The notes under the pieces are model-generated. The model did no database searches. It was not told the origin of the DNA and was given only the letters and a program-made list of their open reading frames with translations. From positions 62,001 to 126,000 of the forward strand of contig JAQSYI010000004.1 of assembly GCA_029256185.1 (NCBI GenBank): DNA of 64,000 nucleotides, read 5' to 3'. Below, one piece after another: positions 18,894-28,806 of this stretch (position 1 is the first letter of the stretch; every line of letters starts with the position of its first letter). This DNA comes from Paenibacillaceae bacterium. Lineage in GTDB: Bacteria; Bacillota; Bacilli; Paenibacillales; NBRC-103111. Made by a program: the position numbers and the translations under genes.

Positions 18894-20934
18894 GGGCTTT
18901 GCTCCTTTTCGCTTGAATCACTTCAATGAATGCTTCGATGCGGGTTTTGATCTGTCCGTGATCGCTGCCCGAGTAGTCGCTTGACAGGTCGAGCACCGGG
19001 ATGTCGAGACTCTGGAAATGGTCGAGAAACGGTTTTTTGGTGATGCCATAGCAGGAGCAGAATTTCAGATAGACATACAGCACGCCGTCGGCCTGGTATT
19101 CCTGGGCCAACTGCCCGGCAAAGCTGATGTTGTCCTCCAGTGTTTTCATGCGGGCGCACGGGGCCTGGTCCAGATATCCGTTAGCCAAGGCCAGGTACGG
19201 ATCGCCTGTCTCGTCGACCGTATCATAGAACGGCTTCAGTCCTGCGCAATGATCCTCCACTACCACATTTACACCCAATTCCCCTTCCAGAATATCCAGA
19301 AGACGCCGGTCTCCGTCAGCTGCAATGCTTCCGCTGATCATTATGCGAAGCGGGCGCGCGCCCGTATCCTTAACCGCAGCGAGCTCGCGGTAGATGCTTT
19401 CGTATGCGTCGATCAGCTTTTCCGGGGGTACATAATAGAAGGCCTTGGCCAGCTCGACAAAATCTCTGCCCGACAGCGGCGGATCGTCCCGCTTGCGCAA
19501 TTCGGAGATGCGCTTGATGAGTCTGCGCAGCGCGTTGTAGTTCACGATCTGTTCCCGGACGCTGTAATCGGGGATCTCCTGTCCCGTCAGCTCCGACAAG
19601 TCCCGCTTCAGCTCCAGAATCTCATCGCGGAAGAACAGGCGGGAAGCTTCCTTGTCCCGCAGCTTGGGCAGATTGAGCAGCTTGATGGGAACGAATTCTT
19701 CAATGACCTCCGTTGCCCGTTTCATGGAGGCGCATGTGTGGAAATTATACAGCTTGTCGACGGCGGTATAGAACGGATCGCCTTGCGCGAAACCGCCGAT
19801 GCAGCTTTTGCTGAAATCGCAGAACACGCTTTGGGTGTACAGCTCTCCCGCCGCCACCGTATCCGAATCACCCGCCTGAAAAAGCCTGGCATGATCCACG
19901 CCAGCGGCCTGAAGCACTTCGACGGGGGTATAGGCGCAGAAATAGCCAATCCTCCGGCGTTCATCGGACTTATCGGAAAAGGCCGACTGCTCCCGGTCAA
20001 TCAATTCCAGAATCTGTCCGGCGGCATCATGCCGCTTGCCGGTGGAAGCCGCTGCAACGCCCGCTGTGCTCTGCGCCTGCTGTGTGGCGTATACTGCCGC
20101 ACCAAGAGCGCCGGCATAAATCATGTTGAAGGCGGATTGGATAAAGGGGGTGCCGATCAGTTCCTCCAGCACATGCCGCATGCCCGGATTATTGGATACT
20201 CCGCCGGTGAAGATCAGCTCGGGCTCGTTGCCCACGCGGCCAAGCAGATTGTTGACGCGGCGGGCCGCCGAATAATGAATTCCCGCGGCAATGTTGGCGA
20301 TGGCGTCGCTGTCGTTGGCCCGCGCACCCTTGGCCCGGAGGGAGATCATCTCCGATTCGGCAAATACCACGCATTGGCTGCTGATATTGGCCGGGTTCTT
20401 CGCATGGAGCGCGTATTTGCCCATCTGTTCAAGGGTAATGCCCAGGAGCACGGCCGATTTCTCCAGAAACTGTCCGGTTCCTGCAGCGCACTTGTCATTC
20501 ATGACGAATTCAACCACCTTGCCTGTGGCCCGGTCCACCTTGATGGCCTTGGAGTCCTGCCCTCCAATGTCAATGATGGTGCGGGTCTGGGGATACAGGG
20601 CGTGGGCGCCCATGGCGTGGCAGGATATTTCCGTCACCACGTCGAAGGGGATGTCGTCGAAGGCAAGGACGATCCGGCCATAGCCGGTGCTTGTAATAAA
20701 TCCAATCTCGCTCCGCTGCACATTGGCAAACTCCAGCAGCTTCCCGATCAGCTCATCGGCTGTCTCCTGCATGAACAGCCCGGTTGCGATATGGGCCGCA
20801 AATATGGTTTGACCCGTGAGCAATACCCCTTTTGAAGCGCGGGAGCCCAGATCAAGCCCGATAACCGGACGGTCGTATGCAAATCTCCAAGCCCGCCCCG
20901 CCGTGAAGTCGCTAATACTGTACTTGATTGTCAT
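18871..20934 (-). CDS. Fusion: BcrAD/BadFG/HgdC-type ASKHA activator plus 2-hydroxyacyl-CoA dehydratase-like domain
   Basis: N-terminal GLDLGSRASKGVLL, IDIGGQDSKAIK, MNDKCAAGTGQFLE; C-terminal FCDFSKSC, HTCASMKR, APCARMKT, KFCSCYG. Confidence 0.8.
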   Translation of the reverse strand: MTIKYSISDFTAGRAWRFAYDRPVIGLDLGSRASKGVLLTGQTIFAAHIATGLFMQETADELIGKLLEFANVQRSEIGFITSTGYGRIVLAFDDIPFDVVTEISCHAMGAHALYPQTRTIIDIGGQDSKAIKVDRATGKVVEFVMNDKCAAGTGQFLEKSAVLLGITLEQMGKYALHAKNPANISSQCVVFAESEMISLRAKGARANDSDAIANIAAGIHYSAARRVNNLLGRVGNEPELIFTGGVSNNPGMRHVLEELIGTPFIQSAFNMIYAGALGAAVYATQQAQSTAGVAAASTGKRHDAAGQILELIDREQSAFSDKSDERRRIGYFCAYTPVEVLQAAGVDHARLFQAGDSDTVAAGELYTQSVFCDFSKSCIGGFAQGDPFYTAVDKLYNFHTCASMKRATEVIEEFVPIKLLNLPKLRDKEASRLFFRDEILELKRDLSELTGQEIPDYSVREQIVNYNALRRLIKRISELRKRDDPPLSGRDFVELAKAFYYVPPEKLIDAYESIYRELAAVKDTGARPLRIMISGSIAADGDRRLLDILEGELGVNVVVEDHCAGLKPFYDTVDETGDPYLALANGYLDQAPCARMKTLEDNISFAGQLAQEYQADGVLYVYLKFCSCYGITKKPFLDHFQSLDIPVLDLSSDYSGSDHGQIKTRIEAFIEVIQAKRSKAHERVVAR

Positions 20935-20964
20935 CCGTTCACATCCATAACCCGTTATAGTTTG

Positions 20965-21115
20965 GAAAAAAAGAAAACCAGAAATGAAATGCGCATAGAG
21001 ATACGCTTTTCGTCTCTGGTTTACCAGTAGAGATGGGAATTATTCAATTTAAACAATTCCAATAAGCTAACTTTGAATTAGTGTATTCCTAGTTGGCAGG
21101 TTTGTCAATAGCCTA
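20965..21115 (-). promoter_or_regulatory. Promoter plus attenuator-like leader of the dehydratase operon
   Basis: Minus strand: TTGACA-N17-TACACT, then TCTCTACTGGTAAACCAGAGA alternative hairpin and AAACCAGA...TCTGGTTTTCTTTTTTT terminator before the ATG at 20934. Confidence 0.5.
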
Positions 21116-21118
21116 ATG

Positions 21119-21889
21119 TCAGATGTGAATGCGGAAGCTTTTGAACGCAAATTTTCCCTTGCCCTGCATGAGCTCACCCCGGTTATGAATATAGGCGAAC
21201 GCGTCGCTGATTTCACCGATGATACTATTGGGGACATCCAAAGAATAGTGGGCAGGCAGTATTTTCTTCACTGGCAGGCTCCGCACTTTGTTGACAGAAT
21301 TCATAAAATCCACCGGGCTGGTGCTGGGATAATAGGCGTCCAAGGTTCCCTTATAAATGAGATCCCCTGAGAACAAGTAGCCGGTTTCGTCTTCGTACAG
21401 ACAAATATGGCCGGGAGAATGGCCGGGGGTATGGATTACCTGCAGCTGCCGGCCACCCAAATCCACCATGTCCCCTTCATGTAGAATATGGGCGGGATTT
21501 CCCCGGAAAACCGCATATTTATCTATGTCAAAACCCGAGGGAAATACGCACGGCTCCTTTAAAAGATTGCCCTTAACTGCTTCCAGCGGCAGGGGAAAGC
21601 CGTGGATAAGCCAATTGGCGTCACCATGGTGAATACGGATATCGTCAAACAGGCAGTGGCCGCCAATATGATCCCAATGGGCATGAGTCGTGATAACCTG
21701 GATCGGCAGCCCGGTCAGACGAAGCGCTGCCTCCCTGATATTGCCGACACCCAGACCGGTATCGATCAGGGCGGCTGATTTACAGCCAATCACCAGGTAA
21801 GAATGCATTTGTTCCCAGTGCCTGTATTCACTTATGGCATATGTGGACTTGTCTACGCTCTCGATTGTAAACCAGCTGTCCATTTCCAC
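21119..21889 (-). CDS. MBL-fold metallo-hydrolase
   Basis: THAHWDHIGG, 'HTPGHSPGHICLYE', 'FSGDLIYKG'. Confidence 0.85.
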   Translation of the reverse strand: MEMDSWFTIESVDKSTYAISEYRHWEQMHSYLVIGCKSAALIDTGLGVGNIREAALRLTGLPIQVITTHAHWDHIGGHCLFDDIRIHHGDANWLIHGFPLPLEAVKGNLLKEPCVFPSGFDIDKYAVFRGNPAHILHEGDMVDLGGRQLQVIHTPGHSPGHICLYEDETGYLFSGDLIYKGTLDAYYPSTSPVDFMNSVNKVRSLPVKKILPAHYSLDVPNSIIGEISDAFAYIHNRGELMQGKGKFAFKSFRIHI

Positions 21890-21903
21890 TCTCCTCTCCT
21901 CCT

Positions 21904-21960
21904 GCCGCTATACCACTCTCTTGTCGCTATACCACTCTACTGTCGTCATATGCCTTGCTG
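21904..21960. repeat. 19-bp short tandem repeat upstream of MBL gene
   Basis: CGCTATACCACTCT at 21906 and 21925, degenerate third at 21944. Confidence 0.7.
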
Positions 21961-22332
21961 CCGTTACACAGCGGACAAGGCTGCTTTGTGCTGAATTATA
22001 CCATGATGAGGCGTAGGCCTGCCCGGGAAATCTCTGCATTCTCCAAGGGGCATGAGAGAAAAAGAATGTTTAAATTCATGTTATATTATCTTCCGCAACC
22101 CAAGCGAAAGGAATGATATATAAACCATTAAAACAAAAATACGCACATAAACATAACATTAAACTGCCGCAACAATTGCAAAAAACAGTAAAAGGACATA
22201 AAATAATAATAATTCTAACAATTATATAACATGGTTTGTCCGCTGAGAAAACAGGATTTCCCGTTTTTGCCCTCCATGTGGGCATAACGGTATTGCATCC
22301 TGAGAGACGGCATTTCGAAAGAGGGTGGTTTC

Positions 22333-23655
22333 ATGGCAAGTCTGTTAATCCGCAACGCTGTCATCATGACCATGAATCCTAACGATGAGGTTCTGCAAGG
22401 CGATGTTCTGATCGAGGGCAACCGGATTGCGAAGGTGGAGTCCGGCATTGCCGACGGCGCCGACCGTGTGCTGGACGCGGGAGGCAAGGTGCTGCTGCCG
22501 GGCTTCGTCCAGACTCATATCCACCTCTGCCAGACTCTGTTCCGCGGCAGAGCGGATGATCTGGCATTGATCGACTGGCTGAGGAAGCGGATCTGGCCGC
22601 TGGAGGCGGCGCACGATGAGGAGTCCGTGTACTATTCGGCCATGCTCGGTTTGGGAGAGCTGATCCGCAGCGGGACCACCACCATTCTTGATATGGAGAC
22701 GGTGCATCATACGGATGCGGCGTTTCAGGCAATCCGGGAGAGCGGCATGCGGGCCTTGTCCGGCAAGGTGATGATGGATCACGGCACGGAGGTGCCCCTG
22801 CCCCTGCAGGAGAAGACGTCGTCCTCTCTGGAAGAGAGTGTCCGTCTGCTGGAGAAGTGGGACGGGGCGGGCAACGGACGGATCAGGTACGCTTTTTGTC
22901 CCCGGTTCGTGGTGTCGTGTACGGAGGAGCTGCTGACGGGAGTGCGGGATCTGGCGGAGCACTACGGGGTGATGATTCATACCCACGCCTCCGAGAACGA
23001 GACGGAAATCGCCCTGGTGGAAGCGGAGCGGGGCATGCGCAACGTTATCTATCTGGATCATATCGGGCTGGCGCGGCCCAACCTGATTCTGGCCCACAGC
23101 ATATGGCTGAACGAAGAAGAGAAGCGGATCATCCGGGAGCGCGGGGTGAAGGTCACCCATTGTCCCGGCTCCAATCTGAAGCTGGCCTCCGGCATTGCTC
23201 AGGTGCCTGAGCTTCTGGCTTCGGGAATCCACGTAGGAATCGGGGCGGATGGCGCCGCCTGCAATAATAATCTGGATATGTTCCAGGAAATGAGGCTGAC
23301 CGCCTTCATCCAGAAGGTACAGCATGGCCCGACGGTAATGAATGCCAGATCCGTGCTGCGGATGGCTACCATGGGCGGGGCTGCCGTACTGGGGCTCGCG
23401 GATAAGATCGGCAGTGTGGAGCCGGGGAAACTCGCGGATTTGCAGCTGCTGGATCTGGAGGACTTTCATGTGTATCCCTCCTATGATGCGGACTGGTATT
23501 CCCGGGTGGTCTATGCAGCCACGCGGGGCGATGTGGATACGGTAGTGATAGACGGGGAAATCGTGATGCAGGGCAAGCAGGTGCGCACGATTGACAAGAG
23601 CAGGGTGCTTCGGGAATCCGACCGCGCGCTCTCCAGGCTGCTCAGCCGGCTGTAA
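22333..23655 (+). CDS. Amidohydrolase family deaminase (guanine/8-oxoguanine/5'-deoxyadenosine deaminase-like)
   Basis: HIHLCQTLFRGRADDLALIDWL metal motif; 'HASENETE'; 'GIGADGAACNNNLDMFQEMRL'. Confidence 0.8.
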   Translation: MASLLIRNAVIMTMNPNDEVLQGDVLIEGNRIAKVESGIADGADRVLDAGGKVLLPGFVQTHIHLCQTLFRGRADDLALIDWLRKRIWPLEAAHDEESVYYSAMLGLGELIRSGTTTILDMETVHHTDAAFQAIRESGMRALSGKVMMDHGTEVPLPLQEKTSSSLEESVRLLEKWDGAGNGRIRYAFCPRFVVSCTEELLTGVRDLAEHYGVMIHTHASENETEIALVEAERGMRNVIYLDHIGLARPNLILAHSIWLNEEEKRIIRERGVKVTHCPGSNLKLASGIAQVPELLASGIHVGIGADGAACNNNLDMFQEMRLTAFIQKVQHGPTVMNARSVLRMATMGGAAVLGLADKIGSVEPGKLADLQLLDLEDFHVYPSYDADWYSRVVYAATRGDVDTVVIDGEIVMQGKQVRTIDKSRVLRESDRALSRLLSRL

Positions 23656-23673
23656 GGAGCTTGCGGCAGTGAG

Positions 23674-24417
23674 GTGGGAGATATGGAGGTTGCAGGATTG
23701 TATCTGGCGGCGGGCAAGAGCAGCAGAATGGGCTTTTCCAAGCTGTCCGCCCCGCTTATCCCCGGATTCGGCATTCCATTGGGAAGCGCTGCTCTTAAGG
23801 AACTGTACCGCTGCGGACTGGAACAGATAGCTGTGGTTGTGCGGCCTGACGATCCGCTGGATTGGCTTGCCGGAGCTCCGGAACGCAGCCCCGGGAGGGA
23901 AGGCGGTCTTGACCTATGGCGGGAAGGGGAGCCGGGAGAGGAAGAGGCACATGCTGCCAGGCCTCCTGGCAACTCCCGTCCATGGATTGTTGCACCGTGC
24001 AAGGAAGCTGACGAGGGAATGTCCGCCTCGCTCCGCTGCGGCTTGCAGGCATTGGAGGCAGCCGGAGAGCCGGAGGCGGTGATGGTGCTGCTGGCGGATC
24101 AGCCCTTGGTTGACGCTGATTGGCTGCGGGAACTGCTGCGGCTCTACAGGAACAATCCCGGGCTGGATTATGCAGCGAGCCAAAGCGGACCGGTTCTGAT
24201 GCCCCCGGTCATTCTGTCTTGGAACCTGTGCCGGGAAGCCAAGGTCCGGCTGCGGGGTGACAGGGGCGCGGGAGCGCTGCTGTCATCGGGAGAATTCAAA
24301 GGGCTGGCATTGATTCAGCCGGAGGGAGCGCATCTGCTGATGGATGTGGACAGTCCCGGGGATCTGGAGCAGGGCCGGCGCTATTGGAGCTTGCGCGCAA
24401 GCGGCCGGGAGCTTTAG
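23674..24417 (+). CDS. pucB: Molybdenum cofactor nucleotidyltransferase (MocA/PucB-like)
   Basis: 'VAGLYLAAGKSSRMGFSKL', 'VMVLLADQPLVD'; directly precedes XdhC/XDH genes. Confidence 0.75.
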   Translation: MGDMEVAGLYLAAGKSSRMGFSKLSAPLIPGFGIPLGSAALKELYRCGLEQIAVVVRPDDPLDWLAGAPERSPGREGGLDLWREGEPGEEEAHAARPPGNSRPWIVAPCKEADEGMSASLRCGLQALEAAGEPEAVMVLLADQPLVDADWLRELLRLYRNNPGLDYAASQSGPVLMPPVILSWNLCREAKVRLRGDRGAGALLSSGEFKGLALIQPEGAHLLMDVDSPGDLEQGRRYWSLRASGREL

Positions 24418-24513
24418 GAGCGGCGGCGCACATATGCTGGTGCAGTGACAGTGATGGAGCGGGAAGGCGAAGCGGCCGGCAAAATGCAAGCTGCGCATAC
24501 CCGGGATGGATAG

Positions 24514-25542
24514 ATGAAAGGGAGGATCATCATGAACGGGATACATGAGTTGCTGGAGCGGTGGAATCCGGCGGAGCGGGAACAATTGGCGGTGGCTACT
24601 CTTTTGTCGGCGAGGGGCCACTCTTACCGGAAGCAGGGGGCAGTTATGCTGTTCGGCCCAAACGGGCCGGTTGCCGGCAGTTTGAGTCCGGGCTGCATGG
24701 AGGCGGATCTGGCAGGGCATGCGGCCTTGGTGCTGGAGGAGGGAACCGCTTCTACCGTTACTTATGATATGTCCTCGGAGGAGGACCCGCTGTGGGGTGA
24801 GACTTCCTTCTGCGGCGGCTCGGTTTCTGTGCTGCTGGAGCCGCTGGAGGGTCATCTGAAGGATGCGCTGCTGCAGCTGAAGTACTGGCTGTCCCAAGGA
24901 CTTGCCACAGAGATGATCCGCATCTTCGACAACCGGGGCAGGGTGCAGGCTTACAGGCTGAATCTGCAAGGAGGAACAAGCCGCAGATTCGGCAGCGTGA
25001 TCCGCTCCTTCTGGACCTGGTCCACGCTCTATTTCCCCAGGCCGCGTTTAATCCTATTCGGGGCAGGCCCGGACAGCCGTCCGGTGGCGGAGTTGGCCGG
25101 ACGCGCGGGCTTCCATGTTATCGCGAGCGATTGGCGGGATATCGCGGAGGATGTGGCGGCGGCAGCCTGTGAACGGGTGAACGCCCCGTTATCATCCATT
25201 CTGAACGAGGCCGGGTTGCGGCCGGGGGACCGGATTTTGCTGATGAGCCATCAATACCGGCAAGACCGGGAAATCCTGGAGCAGCTTATCCCCCTGCCGG
25301 TCCGTTACATTGGCATTCTCGGCTCCAAAACCCGGGTCGCCCGGCTGCTTGAAGGGCTGGCGGACCTGCCTGATCCCCGGATTCATGGACCGGTAGGTCT
25401 TCCCATCGGAGCGGCAGGTCCCGAGCAGATCGCCATTAGCATCGTGGGGGAGCTTATTCAAGATAGAAGCTTGGAGATGGCGGAACTGGCAGCCGCCAAG
25501 ACGGCCCCAAATGAGCAGATGACCGGCAGAGGGAGGAGTTGA
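24514..25542 (+). CDS. pucA: XdhC/CoxI family xanthine dehydrogenase maturation protein
   Basis: 'ATLLSARGHSYRKQGAVMLF', 'GSLSPGCMEADL', C-terminal Rossmann domain 'ILGSKTR'. Confidence 0.8.
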   Translation: MKGRIIMNGIHELLERWNPAEREQLAVATLLSARGHSYRKQGAVMLFGPNGPVAGSLSPGCMEADLAGHAALVLEEGTASTVTYDMSSEEDPLWGETSFCGGSVSVLLEPLEGHLKDALLQLKYWLSQGLATEMIRIFDNRGRVQAYRLNLQGGTSRRFGSVIRSFWTWSTLYFPRPRLILFGAGPDSRPVAELAGRAGFHVIASDWRDIAEDVAAAACERVNAPLSSILNEAGLRPGDRILLMSHQYRQDREILEQLIPLPVRYIGILGSKTRVARLLEGLADLPDPRIHGPVGLPIGAAGPEQIAISIVGELIQDRSLEMAELAAAKTAPNEQMTGRGRS

Positions 25543-26447
25543 GCGAGATGGCCATGGAATCCCATGAGTTGCACCTTGGCCCTGGCGAGACAACGGTATG
25601 GCGCCCCAATTCGGTAGAGGAGGCGTGGCAATACAAGCAGCGCTTCGGCGGGTCTGCGCTGTATGTTGCCGGAGGAACCTGGCTTCGCACCCGTTGGGAA
25701 GCACGGCAGTTGCCAAGCCCGCCGGACTGCATCATCAGTCTGGAAAATATAGCGGGACTGCGGTCCCTTTCTTTTCAACAAGACAGGGAGCTGACCATCG
25801 GCGCCTGTGTCAGATTGGCGGAGCTGTTGAGCAGCGGCGTTATTGCGGAGAGCTTCCCGCTGATTATGCTGGCGGCAGCCAATATCGCGGCTCCCTCCAT
25901 CCGCAACCAGGCCACCATCGGCGGCAATGTGATGTCCGGGGTTGGCGATCTGCTGCCTGCGCTGATTGCCGCCGAAGCGGAGATGCTGATATATGACGGA
26001 AGGCGGACGGACAGGATTCCGGTGGAGGACTGGGTGGAATTGAAGTCAAGGCCTGAAGAACTGCTCCTGACTGGCCTGCGGCTTCATGCGGTTGCCGTGA
26101 AGCACAGATGCTTCTTTCACAAAATCGGCCGCCGGGAGCAGTTCACTCCTTCGATAATTACAGCCGCAGGCTGGTATCATGCGGAAGCGGACGGGCAGAT
26201 TGCCAAGATCCGGCTGGCGGCGGGCAGCTCGGCCATGAAGCCCATGCGGCTGCGTCAAGCGGAGATTGCTGCCCTGATCGGCAAACCCGCCAGTCTGGCG
26301 GCCGACGTGCACCGTGCAGTCCGCTCGGAGCTGCCGGAGCTTGCCGATGATTATGCATCCGCGGACTACCGCAAGCTGGCGGCCGCCAATCTTATTGCCG
26401 CCGAACTGCTCAATAACGGAGGTGGAACAGATGCCGCTAAACCGTGA
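25539..26447 (+). CDS. pucC: Xanthine dehydrogenase FAD-binding subunit
   Basis: 'LYVAGGTWLR', 'NIAAPSIRNQATIGGNVM' FAD motif. Confidence 0.85.
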   Translation: MSEMAMESHELHLGPGETTVWRPNSVEEAWQYKQRFGGSALYVAGGTWLRTRWEARQLPSPPDCIISLENIAGLRSLSFQQDRELTIGACVRLAELLSSGVIAESFPLIMLAAANIAAPSIRNQATIGGNVMSGVGDLLPALIAAEAEMLIYDGRRTDRIPVEDWVELKSRPEELLLTGLRLHAVAVKHRCFFHKIGRREQFTPSIITAAGWYHAEADGQIAKIRLAAGSSAMKPMRLRQAEIAALIGKPASLAADVHRAVRSELPELADDYASADYRKLAAANLIAAELLNNGGGTDAAKP

Positions 26448-28698
26448 GTCGCGCAAGGGAAAGTGGATGGTCCGGCCGGACGGCAAGGACAAGGTAACGG
26501 GGAAACTGGCCTATCTTACGGATCTGACCCATCCGGACATGCTCTACGGAAAGGTGCTCCGCAGCAAATACCCTCACGCCCTGATCCTGTCGGTGGATAC
26601 CCGTGCCGCTGCCGCTCTGCCCGGCGTGCATGCGGTGCTCACGGCCAAGGATGTGCCCGGGCTGAATTTATTCGGCATCGCCACGCCGGACCAGCCGGTA
26701 TTCTGTGACAGCCATGTCCGGCATATGGGAGATGCTGTGGCCGCAGTAGCCGCAGACAGCCTGGAGACGGCGGCGGAGGCGCTGGCGCTCATCCGGGTGG
26801 AATACGAGCCGCTGCCCGGGGTTCATGATCCGGAGTCGGCATTGGAGCCGGACTCCCCCAAGCTTCACCCCCAAGGCAATCTGCTGCACAAGACCCATGT
26901 ATCAAGAGGGGATGTCAATCCGGCTTTTGCCGCCTGCACTCATATCGTGGAGCAAACCTATATCACCCCCCGGCAGCTTCACCTCTATATGGAAACGGAA
27001 GGCGGACTGTTCGTGCCGGAGGATAACGGACGGCTTACCGTCTATTCGCCGACCCAGCACGGCTATAAGGACAGGATGCAGCTGGCCCGGATTCTCGATA
27101 TGCCGGAGTCCATGCTCCGGATTGTCTCGAGCCCCATCGGCGGCTCCTTCGGGGGCAAGGATGAACTGAATGTCCAGCCGTACGGCGCTTTGCTTGCCCT
27201 AGCCAGCGGCAGACCGGTCAAGATTCACAACAGCAGGCGCGAATCCATTGTGGCCAGCATCAAGCGTCATCCCATGAAGATCAGGATGAGGACGGGAGTG
27301 GATGAATCCGGCCGCATTATCGCCCACGAAACGCATATATTGGCGGATACGGGAGCATACGCCACTCTGGGGCGGGAGGTGCTGCAGTTTGCGACGGAGC
27401 ATGCGGCCGGGGCTTACCGCATTCCCAATCTGGAGATCCGCGGAAAAAGCGTCTATACCAACAACGGCGTAGCCGGGGAATTCAGGGGCTTTGGCGGCAA
27501 TCAGGTGATTTTTGCGGTGGAAGGCCAGATGGACCGGCTGGCGGATAAGCTGGGAATGGACCCTTGGGAGCTGCGCCGCATCAATTTGCGGGAATGCCGT
27601 GATCCCGGGCCTCTGGGCCAGGAGATCGTCCCCACAGACGGGGCCTTCCAGGTATGGCGCCGGGCCGGCGAGTCCCCGCTGATGAAGCTTAGGGGCATCC
27701 GTTCCTCACCTTCGGGCGAGCCATGGCTGCGTAGAGGAATCGGGGCTGCCGTGGTGATGCACGGAGGCGGACTGGGCTTCGGCATTCCCGATCCGGCCGG
27801 CGGCAGACTGGTTCTTACCCCGGAGGGGAAGATTCAGGCCGCTTTCGGATTTGAGGAGTTCGGGCAAGGAATCTTGTCGGTGTTGACGATTCTGCTGACG
27901 GAGCGGTTCCGCTGCTCTCCGGAGGATCTGCTCATTACCATCGGGGATACGGATGCCGTGCCCCATACCGGCTCCGCAACTGCATCCCGGGCTACGGCTA
28001 TGGCCTGGCAGGCGCTGCAGCGTCTCGCCCCGGTCTTCGAAGCCAAGCTGCTGGAGGCTGCTTCGGTACAGACCGGCAGGCCGGTTCAGACTCTGAAGAC
28101 AGGCCCCGGCGGTATCCATAGCGTTGCGGATTCGGGTGCGGCCTTGCTGCTGTCCTATAGGGAAGCGGCCGCCTGCTTCGAGGAGCCGCTGGTTGTGGAT
28201 ACCAGCTTCTCATTTCCGGTAACACCCAGCCCTGATCCTGTACCCGGCTCCCATTTTCTCTATACGTACGCTTCGGTGATCGTGGAGGTGGAGGTGAACC
28301 TGCTTACCGGCAAGCCAAGAGTGCTGCGCATGGATCATGCCGTTGCCGCCGGTCCGGTGGTCAACCCCATGGGCTATCTGGGACAGATTGAAGGCGGCGG
28401 CGTGATGGCGCTGGGTTTTACGCTCACAGAAGATGTCAGGATGCTCGAAGGGCAGTATCTCCGCGGACAATTGGATACCTACATGATTCCTACGGTAGGG
28501 GATATCCCGGAATTCGTTCATGTGGACGCCATTGAGGAATTGCCGGAGGGGGATGCCTTCGGTCCCCGGGGAGTAGGGGAAATCGGCACCATTGCAGTGG
28601 CCCCGGCCATAGCGGCGGCCATCCGGGATGCCTGCGGGCAATGGGTGGACCGTTTGCCGGTGCCGCCTGAGCAACTTCAGCGGAGCTTGTTCGATTAA
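26431..28698 (+). CDS. pucD: Xanthine dehydrogenase molybdopterin subunit
   Basis: 'GGSFGGKDE', 'GEFRGFGGNQ', 'GVGEIGTIAVAPAIAAAI'; start 26431 preceded by ggaggtgg. Confidence 0.9.
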   Translation: MPLNRESRKGKWMVRPDGKDKVTGKLAYLTDLTHPDMLYGKVLRSKYPHALILSVDTRAAAALPGVHAVLTAKDVPGLNLFGIATPDQPVFCDSHVRHMGDAVAAVAADSLETAAEALALIRVEYEPLPGVHDPESALEPDSPKLHPQGNLLHKTHVSRGDVNPAFAACTHIVEQTYITPRQLHLYMETEGGLFVPEDNGRLTVYSPTQHGYKDRMQLARILDMPESMLRIVSSPIGGSFGGKDELNVQPYGALLALASGRPVKIHNSRRESIVASIKRHPMKIRMRTGVDESGRIIAHETHILADTGAYATLGREVLQFATEHAAGAYRIPNLEIRGKSVYTNNGVAGEFRGFGGNQVIFAVEGQMDRLADKLGMDPWELRRINLRECRDPGPLGQEIVPTDGAFQVWRRAGESPLMKLRGIRSSPSGEPWLRRGIGAAVVMHGGGLGFGIPDPAGGRLVLTPEGKIQAAFGFEEFGQGILSVLTILLTERFRCSPEDLLITIGDTDAVPHTGSATASRATAMAWQALQRLAPVFEAKLLEAASVQTGRPVQTLKTGPGGIHSVADSGAALLLSYREAAACFEEPLVVDTSFSFPVTPSPDPVPGSHFLYTYASVIVEVEVNLLTGKPRVLRMDHAVAAGPVVNPMGYLGQIEGGGVMALGFTLTEDVRMLEGQYLRGQLDTYMIPTVGDIPEFVHVDAIEELPEGDAFGPRGVGEIGTIAVAPAIAAAIRDACGQWVDRLPVPPEQLQRSLFD

Positions 28699-28806
28699 AG
28701 CTGCGCCCCCGAAACGGCTCAGGCGCAGAAGGGAGCTTGGAAGCAAGGACAACGATCAGGAGGGAAGGTCCCAAGGAAGGGGCTTTCCCGTACAGGGGGA
28801 ATCGGC

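Noticed and set aside
19018-20835. 605-aa ORF on plus strand
   Set aside because: Antisense to the well-supported activator/dehydratase fusion; no motifs, no SD
25539-28698. Frameshift at the pucC/pucD boundary because ORFs overlap by >100 nt
   Set aside because: The supplied ORF for pucD extends upstream; using ATG 26431 with its SD gives a normal short overlap
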